Virus record (IMG/VR): IMGVR_UViG_3300028228_000447
Coordinates: 1 to 34,378 of that record
Length of the DNA: 34,378 nt
Origin: a virus
Strand: one strand, 5' to 3'
In this document: in pieces, positions 25,360 through 34,378 of the stretch
How the letters are laid out: the number at the start of each line of letters is the position of its first letter
Position numbering within the stretch: the first letter of the stretch is position 1
Position numbers and translations under genes: made by a program
The notes under the pieces: model-generated
Database searches by the model: none
Told to the model about the DNA's origin: nothing
What the model saw: only the letters and a program-made list of their open reading frames with translations

Positions 25360-25503
25360 TTAATGAATACGTTCTATCTCTCTAGTGTTTATATTAGCTG
25401 TATTTTGAAGCGTTGTGTACGCTATAATTGAACCGATAAAAAGCGCTAACATAGTAATGACGTTACCCATATTTATCGTCATGTCAAAATTAGGCTTGGT
25501 CAT
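25360..25503 (-). CDS. small membrane protein, candidate holin
   Basis: 47 residues: polar start (MTKPNFDMTINMGNVITMLA), one hydrophobic helix through ALFIGSIIAY, then a charged C-terminus. It overlaps the end of the endolysin gene by 14 bases. A single-span peptide in this place is a reasonable holin candidate, but an accessory or spanin-like role is possible. Confidence 0.55.
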   Translation of the reverse strand: MTKPNFDMTINMGNVITMLALFIGSIIAYTTLQNTANINTREIERIH

Positions 25504-25911
25504 AATTTGCCCATCCCGTAGCCGTGTTTATAAATATCTTTTTTCTATTTCCTTTATAGTCGCAATGAATAAAATTTTTTCTTTATAAATACATATTCTA
25601 CGGTATGGAGATTCATTTTTTAACAGTTGAAAAAGTGCGTTCATATTCGCACACGTTAAATCAACAGCGCCCATATCTTGAAATGTATGTTCGCTATTGC
25701 CTGAGCGCTTATGCTTAATCTCCCAAGCTTTAGAACGGTATCCGCTGCTCTGGCTTATCGAAATCGGTAGTCCTAATTCGTGCCTAATAGGGTTGAGCGG
25801 TATTAAATGATACCTTACTATCTTTTCCATAATATCAAGAGGGACAGCCTTGTTTGGCTCAATCAAGAACTCTTTAATATGAAAGTAGTTTGGTGGGAAT
25901 AATTCTAGCAT
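25490..25911 (-). CDS. endolysin, M15-type peptidase (one frame slip)
   Basis: About 140 residues. The metal-binding pattern of M15A peptidases is visible: ISQSSGYRSKAWEI, then SEHTFQDMGAVDLTC, where His and Asp bind zinc. The expected second His lies after a slip near 25570: the frame changes from ILFIATI to IHCDYKGNRKKIFINTATGW, which supplies it and ends at 25490. The enzyme would cut peptide cross-links of host peptidoglycan. No signal peptide, so release through a holin is expected. First gene of the lysis cassette. Confidence 0.82.
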
Positions 25912-25967
25912 AAAAGAAAATACAAAAATTTTAAGGGATTGTTTGCTTTTAGTAAAAACTTTATTAA

Positions 25968-26051
25968 ATTAGAGTTCACTAAAAACACGACTGTATGTGG
26001 GTTTGTTTTATGTCTCTATTGCTAGGGTTTCACTACCCTAGCTTTTTTTTT
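25968..26051 (+). ncRNA. possible plus-strand small RNA with terminator
   Basis: A perfect hairpin GCTAGGGT-ttcact-ACCCTAGC (26021-26042) is followed by nine T on the plus strand, where no gene points. A weak promoter-like pair, TTGTTT (25939-25944), 17 bases, TATTAA (25962-25967), lies upstream and would give an RNA of about 80 bases. In the minus direction the hairpin has no T tract. The terminator is convincing, the RNA only inferred. Confidence 0.4.
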
Positions 26052-26448
26052 ATGGGTTTATAATGTTTTGTAAAGCGGTTGAAAATGTAGCTTGAATGGA
26101 CGTAGTACCGTTGCTAATCGCTTGTTTAGTTGCCCATCTAGCCCCCGTATAAGGGCTTGCGAATAAACGCCTAATACTTGCCATTGCTTGTAGTACTTGT
26201 GGCTTTGTGAGCGTTATAGGTACGTTCTCGAAAGTCATTATAGTGACGGTATCTAAATCTGAATCTAGCAAGTTAGCCATTGCCATTACACCTAGCCAAT
26301 TGGTGCGATCGAGCGGACGGCATTGCAAATGATAAGTTGTACCGTTATTTACAATCGGCATTCCTTGCGCCTCGTATCTTGCGAAAACTTGCTCTAATTG
26401 AGCCGTTGAGCCGTTTTTTATTTCGTTTATTAATCTATTTGGTCTCAT
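26050..26448 (-). CDS. DUF4376-like tail fibre-associated protein
   Basis: 132 residues. The second half has the pattern seen in DUF4376-type proteins that follow fibre genes: YHLQCRPLDRTNWLGVMAMA, then PITLTKPQVLQAMASIRR and the helix through ATKQAISNGTTSIQ. It overlaps the fibre gene stop as ATGA, which supports a role in fibre assembly. An acyl or nucleic acid role is not suggested by anything visible. Confidence 0.65.
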   Translation of the reverse strand: MRPNRLINEIKNGSTAQLEQVFARYEAQGMPIVNNGTTYHLQCRPLDRTNWLGVMAMANLLDSDLDTVTIMTFENVPITLTKPQVLQAMASIRRLFASPYTGARWATKQAISNGTTSIQATFSTALQNIINP

Positions 26449-28170
26449 GTAAAGTATACTCCGTAATTATTTAAAGTTGGCGTTACAGCTGTATCTGAGG
26501 TAGTAAATAGCCATTGCAGCGTAAGCGTTCGAGTAGTTAGGCTCGAGCAGTCTACTTCTGTATCGAAATTCGCACTTGTGACTGTAACATCATTTGCTGG
26601 CGTTCCGTCTAGAAATTTTAAGCGATAAAGTCGTATCGGTGGGAGTCGCAAAAGTTGAACATACTACTACTTTAGTCGGATTTGCTGCTAAGTCGCTAGT
26701 CAAATCTAGTGTAGTACTAATGAAGTTTCCCGTTGTGAAATTAACACCCGCATTAAATCGAGCTAATCTGTCTATACTTTCGCCACCTATCGTAGTAAAC
26801 CCACCACCTACATAAATTCTACCGTCAGCAGCTTGGTGGATTGTTCTAACAATATTACTTGCATCTAAAGTATAACCCGTATCTAAAGTACCGTCTGAGT
26901 TTAATCGAGCTAATCTATCTTGCGATCCTGCTCCAATTGTAGTAAAAATTCCCACCAACATATATTTTTCCGTCAGCATCTTGGTGGATTGCATCGACCC
27001 TAGCATCTGTATTTAAAGTAAAGCCCGTATCTAAAGTACCATTGGAGTTTAATCGAGCTAGATAATCTTGTGAACCTGCCCCAATTGTTGTAAATTCCAC
27101 CAACATATATTTTTTCATCTGCGGTTTGGTAGATAAATAAGATTGACAGATTTGTATTTAATGTATAAGCGGTATCGAGCGTACCATCGGAGTTTAATCG
27201 AGCTAGATAATCTTGTGAACCTGCCCCAATTGTAGTAAAATCTCCGCCAACGTAGATTTTACCATCAGTCAGCTTGGTGGATTGTTCTAACAATATTACT
27301 TGCATTAAGCGTATAGCCAGTATCGAAGTGTACCATCAGAGTTTAGTCGAGCAAATCTTTCTTTAACTTGCCCACCAATTAAATCAAAGCCTCCACTAAC
27401 ATATATTTTTCCGTCCGCAGTTTGGTGGATTGTTTCAACAGTAAAATTAGCATCTAAAGTATAACCCGTATCTAAAGTACCATCGGAGTTTAATCGAGCT
27501 AATCTATCTTGCGATCCTGCTCCAATCGTTAGAAATGCTCCTCCAACATATATTTTTCCGTCAGCAGCTTGGTAGATTGTTTCAATATTAGCACTTGCAT
27601 TTAGCGTATAGCCAGTATCTAGCGTACCATCTGAATTAAGTCGAGCAAATCTTTCTTTCGTTTCTCCATCTATTGTAGTAAAAGGACCACCAACATATAT
27701 TTTACCGTCAGCAGCTTGGTGGATTGCGTGAACATGATTATTTGTTGCATTTAAGTTATAACCCGTATCTAAAGTACCGTCTCCAGCCGTTTCAACAGTC
27801 AAAACCACACTACCATTATCTGCTCCAACAGCTAAAGTACTAACGCTAACTTGTGTTTTACTCGCTATTTTTGTTTCATCCGTAAAAATATCAAAGGTTC
27901 CGCCCTTGTATGCAATGGCTTCTAAACTATCTTGAAAGTTTAATCTAGCCACATTTTCAAAAAGTATATTTTGATTTATCTTTTCGTTCAAGCTCATTCC
28001 CCCCGCTGGAATTGGAATCGCTGCAACTAACGTATCAAACGTAATCTTCTTATTTTTATTCGAGTTATTCGCTTCGTTTTCGTCCACAATCGGAATAAAT
28101 ACATTAGTCGTTGGCGTTGGTACGCTTGAAGCCGTCGTGAATGCGCTAATTTTTTGTCTAGTACTGCCAT
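26445..28170 (-). CDS. tail fibre with seven-repeat beta-propeller (several frame slips)
   Basis: About 575 residues. From ATG 28170 (MAVLDKK) one missing base in T6 at 28150-28155 leads to ISAFTTASSVPTPTTNVFIP. The N-terminal ~140 residues include a coiled or trimeric segment (MSLNEKINQNILFENVARLN). Then seven ~48-residue delta-60 (DUF5122-like) repeats follow, each with DGTLDTGYTL, IHQAADGKIYVGG, FTTIGAGSQDRLARLNS. Several are split by slips (near 27330, 27255, 27105, 26955). The C-terminal ~100 residues are a beta domain (DGTPANDVTVTSANFDTEVD). Probably binds the host surface. Gene stop overlaps the next start. Confidence 0.85.
26740..27800 (-). repeat. seven tandem delta-60 propeller repeats
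   Basis: Seven copies of a unit of about 145 bases, coding DGTLDTGY-x(12)-IHQAADGKIYVGG-x-FTTIG-x(4)-DRLARLNS. Nucleotide identity between units is high enough to permit unequal recombination. Repeat 1 begins near 27785 and repeat 7 ends near 26745. Confidence 0.85.
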
Positions 28171-28173
28171 GAT

Positions 28174-28884
28174 TTATAAAATTTTAGTCGTTGCTGTGTA
28201 AATTATAGCGCTATTTTGCCCTATGCGCCCCGTAATGCCAATCGGCAATAATTTATATGCGTACGTTTCGGCTGAATCAATAGAATTTGTAAAAGTTTCC
28301 GTTGTGCTTTCGCCTACTTTATTAAAAACACTACGAACGCCTACCGCTCTCCATATTTCAACTTTACTAGTGCGAATCCCGTCGTCCCACGTTAGCACAG
28401 CGTTCGAGCCGTTTCGAACTACTCTAAACGAATTAACGGGCTCGGGTCGTGTGCTTTGCGTCGTAACTGTAACGCTCGCACTCGATAAGATGTTAACCGC
28501 CTTATTCTTAATCCCACCGCTACTAATGACAACCTGCCCGTTGCCCTCGATTAGAATCGGTATAGATCGAGCAGTAGTAAACGTAGCGCTTAAAGCACCA
28601 ACGCTATTAACTACAACAGATTTAGACCTAGCTTTAGTTGCTTGAATAAATAATACGCCCACACTAGATATACTAGCACTAACAGTGAACGCCTTAATTG
28701 CAGTCGTAGCTATTATCCCGATTGAAGAAATTCCAGCTCTTGTATTTCTTGTTGTTCCGGCACTAACCGTTATTGCATTTTCACTACTAACAGAAACAGC
28801 CCTTTCCGAAAATTCTTGTTGAATTGCCCCACCGTCCTCTTGAACGATGTTCAAAACGCCATCTTCTGTTAGAATATTAAACAT
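28174..28884 (-). CDS. tail/baseplate protein with fibronectin type III-like domain
   Basis: 236 residues, intact. The N-terminal part begins FNILTEDGVLNIVQEDGGAI. The middle has four short repeats of beta strands (SISSVGVLFIQATKARSKSV; VNSVGALSATFTTARS). The C-terminal ~95 residues form a fibronectin III-like domain: PVNSFRVVRNGSNAVLTWDD, KVEIWRAVG, ETFTNSIDSAETYAYKLLPI. Such domains are common in tail proteins contacting the host or sugars. It lies just before the propeller fibre. Confidence 0.7.
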   Translation of the reverse strand: MFNILTEDGVLNIVQEDGGAIQQEFSERAVSVSSENAITVSAGTTRNTRAGISSIGIIATTAIKAFTVSASISSVGVLFIQATKARSKSVVVNSVGALSATFTTARSIPILIEGNGQVVISSGGIKNKAVNILSSASVTVTTQSTRPEPVNSFRVVRNGSNAVLTWDDGIRTSKVEIWRAVGVRSVFNKVGESTTETFTNSIDSAETYAYKLLPIGITGRIGQNSAIIYTATTKIL

Positions 28885-29217
28885 CGTTTATAGCAACGTC
28901 AAAATCTGAGATTACTAAAGAACCTTCTGTCGCAAAAGTTTCGGACGTAATCGCTTTAAATGACAAGCAAGTACCGCCGTGAGCGCTGTGTATAACGCTG
29001 CAAAGTTTACCGTTGATCCACTTGGACCGTAATGTGTGATTTGAGCTGTCTAAATTACCAGCTGAAGCGGCATTCCAAGTGATAGACTGCCTTGCATAAC
29101 TACCCCCGCTTATTTCTGTTCCTGCTCCGCTCGGGTCGCCATTGAATAGCGCAACGTGCGAAGCACTACCTGCGATATCGTCCAAGCCTATATTTTTCCT
29201 GCTGCTGTGATTGGCAT
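28877..29217 (-). CDS. tail-associated protein (one frame slip)
   Basis: About 113 residues from ATG 29217, which has AGAGGATTAATT in front of it. The start is MPITAAGKNIGLDDIAGSAS after adding one base to the T5 run at 29193-29197. The motif SHVALFNGDPSGAGTEISGG followed by SYARQSITWN is typical of a phage tail fibre-associated family that also ends in a variable segment. As sequenced, this frame is joined artificially to the small upstream gene. Confidence 0.7.
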
Positions 29218-29362
29218 AATTAATCCTCTTTTTATCTGTTAATTTAGTAATTTTTTCTTCTAATTCTTTAGCATGATTTACTAACGAACCAATCGCATTA
29301 AGCGCTTCGGTATCGTTTGCGATTCTTTGCTGAATTTTGTCAATTGTTTCTTGTATGTTCAT
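29166..29362 (-). CDS. small coiled-coil protein, 65 residues
   Basis: Starts MNIQETIDKIQQRIANDTEA and continues with LEEKITKLTDKKRI. With the same one-base repair as its neighbour it ends in a basic tail (HSSRKKYRLGRYRR) at 29166, overlapping the next gene by about 50 bases. The coiled coil suggests an oligomeric tail accessory. ATG overlaps the upstream stop as TAATG. Confidence 0.55.
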
Positions 29363-31064
29363 TATGAAATTGCTGTGATTAGACCGTTATTAACTGTTAT
29401 TGAAGTTGGGTTTCCCGTGTAACTTGCTACGCACGTAGTGCCGTTTATCTTGATAGTATTCGTTGATTGTATAAGTAAACCACCGCTAGCATTGGTAAGC
29501 CTTACTGCGTTTACTATATCTGTACCTAAATCACATATCCCAAAACCAAATTGGGTTGTAGTTCCTATAAGCATTCCGCCATTAAATACTCTTGTATCTC
29601 CGCTGACTAAGCCAATATTAGATATACTAGTATCCCCAAATTTTATTTGTGTGCTAGATATTTCTAATGTTGAACCAAAAATTATTTTTCCACCATTTAG
29701 CGCAAGGTTTCCAGTTACATTTAAGTTTCCTAAATTCCCCGTTAGCGCTTCAATATTTCCTGCAAAACTAGCTGCTCCATTTGCAGCAATATCAACTGTT
29801 TTTTCTCCGTCGCTGTCGTATGCTCTTAATCCCAATTGATCTACTATTAACCCTCCGTCAGTTTGAACAGTTGGACTTGTTCTTATGCTACTGCTTTGTA
29901 GATTATAAACCGTTTCCGTTATCGTTCCAGAAAAAGTAGGGTCACCAACCAAAGGAATGCTAAATTTAGTTACTCCGCCTTGCTGAGCTAAAATGCCATC
30001 GACTGAAAGCTGTACAAAATTAGAAGCGTTATCTTCTTGTTGCGCTTTTAATGTGCCCGTAATACTTATATTTTTAGAGAATAAATCTCCAATTAGTATT
30101 GAATTAGCCGTTATAGAATCGGCTGTTATTAAACCACCATTTATAGTAACGAACGCTTGCGCCCAAATCGTATCGTTCCACCTATGCGGCATTCCTGAAT
30201 TGTCGTCACTCGTGTCAAACCATAAATCCCCAACTAAGTAATCACTACCAGTTGGAGCCGTTTCTTGAAAAATGTACTTACTCCGTCTGGAACGGTTATT
30301 TCTCCGTCAGATATAGCCCTAGTAATCCCTGCGAAAAATGTAGTTTCTCCGTTAACATCTATCTGATCTGCATTGATTTTTACGCTAGAATCTGTTACTC
30401 CACTCAGCAAAGATATAGAAGCAATGTTTCCAGCCGTATCAACTTGCAATACAGCTCTAGTAGCTATTTGAGTAACATCGAATTTTATCCCTGCTGTGTT
30501 TGATGTTCCGTCTGCCCCCAAAACTTCGGCACTTAAACTAGCTAGCGCTGTTCCTTGCCCCGCAATTAAACTCAGCGCTGCACTTGCGTCGCCCGTTGCG
30601 TTCTGAGCTATTACTAAAACTTGGCTCGGTTGAACTAAAACTTGTGAACCATCAAAAGCCACATCATATTTAACAACAGCATCTTTATACGCTACGATAA
30701 ACGCCTGTTGAATCGGTATGCTTAGATCTCCAGTTTGGACTAAAGCCGTCGTTGTTACTTGATACGTCTTATCGCCCGATACGATTTTTAAGTCAGATCC
30801 GCTTGGAATAGTAACTCGAACGGGATAAAATGGATCTACTGCTATACTCGTATAATCACCGTCTAAGTCCTGCCCGATCTTGCATATAAAATCGCTTCGG
30901 TAATTCCATATTACTTCGTTTAATGTTGCTTCTTTCTGAGCTTCTTTTGCTGCAAATAACCCCTGAGCTATCTGCTTCGGGAAAACGCTTACAAAAGGTG
31001 CAGCAGTATCGCCCGAAATGTCAGCATCTGTATTACCCACAAACGCTAAAAAGCTCAACCGCAT
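29362..31064 (-). CDS. tail tip / central fibre protein, C-terminal-type (one frame slip)
   Basis: About 568 residues with one slip in the A5 run at 30268-30272. The first ~270 residues are beta-rich, with Ala-rich helices (DASAALSLIAGQGTALASLS) and ADQIDVNGETTFF, a phrase typical of J-like tail tip proteins. After the slip: FQETAPTGSDYLVGDLWFDT, DRNSG-like WNDTIWAQAF, and repeated short beta elements (GLITADSITANSILIGDLFS; SISNIGLVSGDTRVFNGG). Such C-termini make a trimeric beta-helix that contacts the receptor. It starts directly after the stop of the upstream gene. Confidence 0.72.
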
Positions 31065-33141
31065 TTACACCTTCAAGAAATTCTGGACTATTAAACCAAG
31101 CTTCCTCATTTTATTTAAAATCGTATTGCGGGCTTTATCATAATAAAATACAATTGGTTCAACGGCTTGATCTGATCTGTAATCAATTTCGTAGGCAAAT
31201 TGGCCGTCAGCAACCGTAAAACGTGTGCCGTCTTGTAATATGACTACAATATCAGACCATTCAACTAAAACGTCTGTTTGTATATTCGTTACGCTAACAA
31301 CGCCCAAAACTTCTTTAATTACTAAATACACATCTTGTATAGCTACCCTAGATGAATTTATATCAGCGTTATTAGATAAAAATCTCGTTGTTAATGATTC
31401 AGGCAGTAAATTAGTCTTTTCAATAATTTGTAAATCAATCGATGAGCTAGTATAATTAATAAGCTCATAAACGGGAATAAAAACTACTGAACTATATGTG
31501 AAACCTTGACTATATCCACGTTTAGCAAAGGCGCTTGGAATTGTTTTACTTTAAAATATTGAAGCGTATTTTTGCTTTGTCGGTTTATATCTCTTGTAAA
31601 AACGGTATCTAACGCTTCACTAGTTCCCCAATCGCTCGAAAGCCTCCACGTGCTGCCATCGTTTACCTCAATTCCCCCTTTTGCATTGTACGCAGTTTGG
31701 TCAGATAGATGGAAAATGTTATTTAATTTGCCCCCAAAATTAGTTGAATTAATTTCCGTAGATAACTCATTAAAACTATCTGTTTCTTCAATTACTGCTT
31801 TAATGCTGTACCATGCAAAGCTGCTATATCTCGGTGCGGTCTCATCATCCAGACAAGAAAATAATAAATCAACTACTACAATTCTATCTTGATTAAATGC
31901 TAGATTTCCATCTGTTACATTTAATGAAACAGATATTTCCTGTAAATTATTAAAGCCTTCCTGAACTGCTGGTGTAAAATACGTTAGCGAAGTTTCGACA
32001 GTTGTAACCGTTCCATCATCTTTTAGATATAATGTAGCGCTGTCGCCTAGTGGCGCAATAAAAGAAACTTTTGCATAGAAAAAAGTACCTTTATTTATAG
32101 TAAAGCTTACACCCGTTCCGTTGAATTTGGAATCTAATCTAAACGGCTGCCCAGCGCCTTTTATATAATTCAACCGCTGCGAAATTACAGCATTGTCTGT
32201 ACTGCTAATGTTTCCATCCGGGAAAGATTGAGTAACTGTGCCCTGCTTGACTTCCCACGAAGATAAACCGCTTCTATTAAACTGATTGAAACTAGAATTT
32301 AATATAAACGGATCTGCTACATTCCATTTAAAAATGGTTTCAATATCTTCGATACTGTCAGTCTTGCCCTTTATATGTTCGCTCAGTAAATCAGCATCAG
32401 CTAGTGTAGTCGCATCCGTTTGCGTTTGACTTGCTACGCTTGAATCACTAAAATCTATTAGCCAACCGCTAGTATCACCCCCTATTTGATTGCGTTGAAT
32501 TATTTTCCATTCTATTACGTCTCGGCTATGAGATTGCGTAATAATTAAGCCAAAGCGTTTCAAAATTATTTCTAAAGCTTCATAATTATTCGCTGCATTT
32601 AAAACGCTTGCATCGAATCGAATCAATGCTGGCGAAGTGCTAGACATGTTTTCTTCTTGCCATGAAGCAACATACAATGCTTTATTAACGACAGTAAGAG
32701 GCTCTAAAATAGCTTCTAAGAATCCAGCTAAAGTATAAGTACTATTTAGTGTGTACGTATTTTGCTGCAATAATATCAAGCCATCAAAACAAGTTAAAAC
32801 AAAATCGCCAGCTGCCCATTTTTGATTTTTTCTATATTTTGTGGCTGCACATAGCCCGTAAATTCAACAACGCTATCCGTTAAATTATTTAGCGTAATAG
32901 TCACATCACCTAATTTAATAAGGCCTAACTCATCAAATAACGTTTCGGAATTACGAGCAGTAAAGCGTAATTGACTTGATCGAATGGGTATGAAAATATC
33001 TGCAACGGATCGTGTTTGGTTTCCCGTTTGCTTAACAACATCGCCGACAATATCGAACGTGCCCGTCGTTATATCATCGCCAACTAATGTAATAGAGTAG
33101 TTTTTTGTAGAATTTTTAAAAAGTCCCGTAGCGGTTCCCAT
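31065..33141 (-). CDS. large tail/baseplate protein (two or more frame slips)
   Basis: About 692 residues. Start MGTATGLFKNSTKNYSITLV at 33141. One slip near 32820 joins KWAAGDFVLTCFDGLILLQQ, and another near 31545 joins IPSAFAKRGYSQGFTYSSVV. The protein is beta-rich with two Ig-like stretches and contains TLADADLLSEHIKGKTDSIE and GTFFYAKVSFIAPLGDSATL. No family is recognised with certainty; length and position right after the tape measure fit a distal tail/tail-associated hub protein. The next gene follows with its ATG one base after the stop. Confidence 0.68.
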
Positions 33142-34378
33142 TATAGTACGCCTCCTTGTATTTGGACTTGATTAAACTGGCGTTGACCCTGATCTAAATC
33201 AAAAAGGCTTAATGTTACTTTTATGTTTTGAACCATATTTGACATGCCCATATTGCCTAAGCTCGAATTGTCTGGCACTCTAGTTGAACCGCTGAAAGCC
33301 TGCTCCATTTGGCTTGCCATTGTAGCGCTTGAATTAATCGCTTCAATTAGATTTGGTGCGCTTGATGTGCTGTTTCTATTAAGTACAAATTCGCCCTGTT
33401 CTGCCTCGATTAGCGTTCCACCTGCTGAATGTCTTTGGCCACCAATCATACCGCCCGTTTCAAAACTTGGAATAAGCTTATTAATAAAACAGATGCAGCT
33501 GCACCAGCGGCAGCAGCAATCGGGATAGAGAACGGAGGCGGAATCATGGATAATACTTTTTGCGGCTTGGTTTGCAATTGCTTGCGCTATTACGCCACGT
33601 ATTTGTAATCTTATATCATTTATAATAGCAGCGCCTGCCTCTGCAAATGATTCAGCTTGCTCCGCATTTGACGTGATAATATCTGCCGTCATGCTTTCTA
33701 CTATATTGCTTTTAGCTGCCAACGCTTCCGCTTCTGCAAGATTTGCATCAATAATTCTTTTGCTGGCATCTTCTTGCTTTTGCGCTGCTTTACTCGCTAA
33801 ATCTTTATCGAATCGTTCTTGTTCATTATCGAACATAGCATTCAAAAAAGAATCTAATTCATTTACGTTGTTTTTTTCTTGCTCATTCCACTCTGATTCA
33901 CGTTCAGCCGCTAATAAAGCTTGTAGGGCTGCATCTTCTTTTGCTTTTTACATTAGCTTTTGTGGCTTCCGTATCTTCTTTAGTTTTTTCTGCATTTGTT
34001 CGCATTATATCACCAAATAATGCAGCGGCGCTAGTCATTCTATCAAAGCCTTCTACTACATCGGCATTATCAATAATGCCATCTTTAAGCTCATTAAAAG
34101 CGGTTGAAATGCTATCGAAGCTATCTTCAAATTCTTCTGAAAAGTTACCGCCAACATCCGCTCCCACTTTTAACATAGCCACAGCTGCCCCTTCAAAATC
34201 GCCTACTAAAGCTTTTCCAATTGCTTCTCCTACACCTTTAACTGAATCAAGTACGCTATTGAAAACGGCTTTTACATAGCGCCAAAGCAAATCAAATGGC
34301 TTAATAATTATCTCACCCAATAAGCTCCAATAATTAATAACGGTATCAACAAAATTGGCAAAAATCCTTTAGCCATCT
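33141..34378 (-). CDS. tail tape measure protein, C-terminal part
   Basis: C-terminal portion of the tape-measure gene whose N-terminus lies at 1-1614. It enters through the terminal overlap (GEIIIKPFDLLWRY) and continues with amphipathic helices. One slip in a T5 run near 33945 switches frame into an Ala/Glu-rich coiled coil (AKEDAALQALLAAERESEW). A pair of slips near 33490-33545 creates a spurious Cys-rich stretch where an Ala-rich segment (IPIAAAAGAAAS) is expected. The end contains SFETGGMIGGQRHSAGGT, a Gly-rich motif common at tape-measure C-termini. The stop overlaps the next gene's ATG as TAATG. Confidence 0.88.
34292..34378. repeat. terminal redundancy, right copy
   Basis: Right-hand copy of the block at 45-132. 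Joining the copies gives a unit of about 34,247 bases and unites the two halves of the tape-measure gene. This copy has one A fewer in its homopolymer, which breaks the tape-measure frame; the left copy (GGCTAAAGGATTTTTTGCC on the minus strand) keeps it open. Confidence 0.93.

Noticed and set aside
26740-27800. CRISPR-like array from regular repeats
   Set aside because: The repeats are ~145-base coding units of a propeller, not short repeats with unique spacers.
29438-29839. Plus-strand Pro/Ser-rich frame of 133 codons
   Set aside because: Shadow of the beta-rich tail tip gene; no ribosome site and opposite to transcription.
1-34378. Transposable (Mu-type) phage
   Set aside because: Head genes are Mu-like, but no MuA/MuB-like transposase or transposition gene is visible.
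1-34378. tRNA genes
   Set aside because: I found no convincing cloverleaf with a TTCGANNC-type arm; the intergenic gaps are too short or too AT-rich.

Overview
The window is essentially one complete genome of a small tailed phage (about 34.2 kb, AT-rich), probably with a long non-contractile tail. The two ends overlap: bases 45-132 recur almost exactly at 34292-34378, and the tape-measure gene runs off one end and resumes at the other, so the molecule is circular or circularly permuted. Head genes resemble phage Mu (portal gp29/DUF935, gpF, gpG, gp36, gp37), but no Mu transposase, integrase or convincing lysogeny repressor is visible. The host cannot be fixed. The replication and recombination gene set recalls phages of Bacteroidota, whereas clear AAGGAG-type ribosome sites and two TTGAC(A/T)-17 bp-TATATT promoters are ordinary sigma-70-style signals.

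Almost every long gene is broken by one-base indels, mostly in short homopolymers. Proteins resume in another frame at once and gene junctions keep precise ATGA/TAATG overlaps, so these are most simply sequencing errors. I merged the pieces into whole genes and note each break.

Layout, read along the minus strand from high to low coordinates. An early operon starts at a promoter at 24616-24644 and runs to 14593: three tiny proteins, a conserved recombination partner, a YqaJ-type exonuclease, small unknowns, SSB, a SNF2 helicase-DNA methylase fusion, a second SF2 helicase, a C5-cytosine methylase and a VirE-type primase-helicase. A gene-free AT-rich gap with GGTAACAGAT repeats (14323-14592) follows and is a candidate origin. 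Next comes the late block: VRR-NUC-like nuclease, terminase small and large subunits, and gpF (14322 to 11449).

An accessory insert follows (11380 to 9526): an HNH-AP2 endonuclease, a 50-codon gene with its own promoter and terminator, and four small unknown genes. Beyond it, portal and gpG are encoded on the PLUS strand (7663-9500), facing against the rest of the morphogenesis genes. The minus strand resumes with gp36, gp37, ClpP-like protease, scaffold, decoration protein, major capsid, two related tail-tube-like genes, tail assembly chaperone and tape measure (7565 to 1, continuing at 34378 to 33141). Tail-tip genes, a seven-repeat beta-propeller fibre, a DUF4376-like protein and a lysis cassette (33141 to 24722) end at a terminator (24654-24686) directly before the early promoter.
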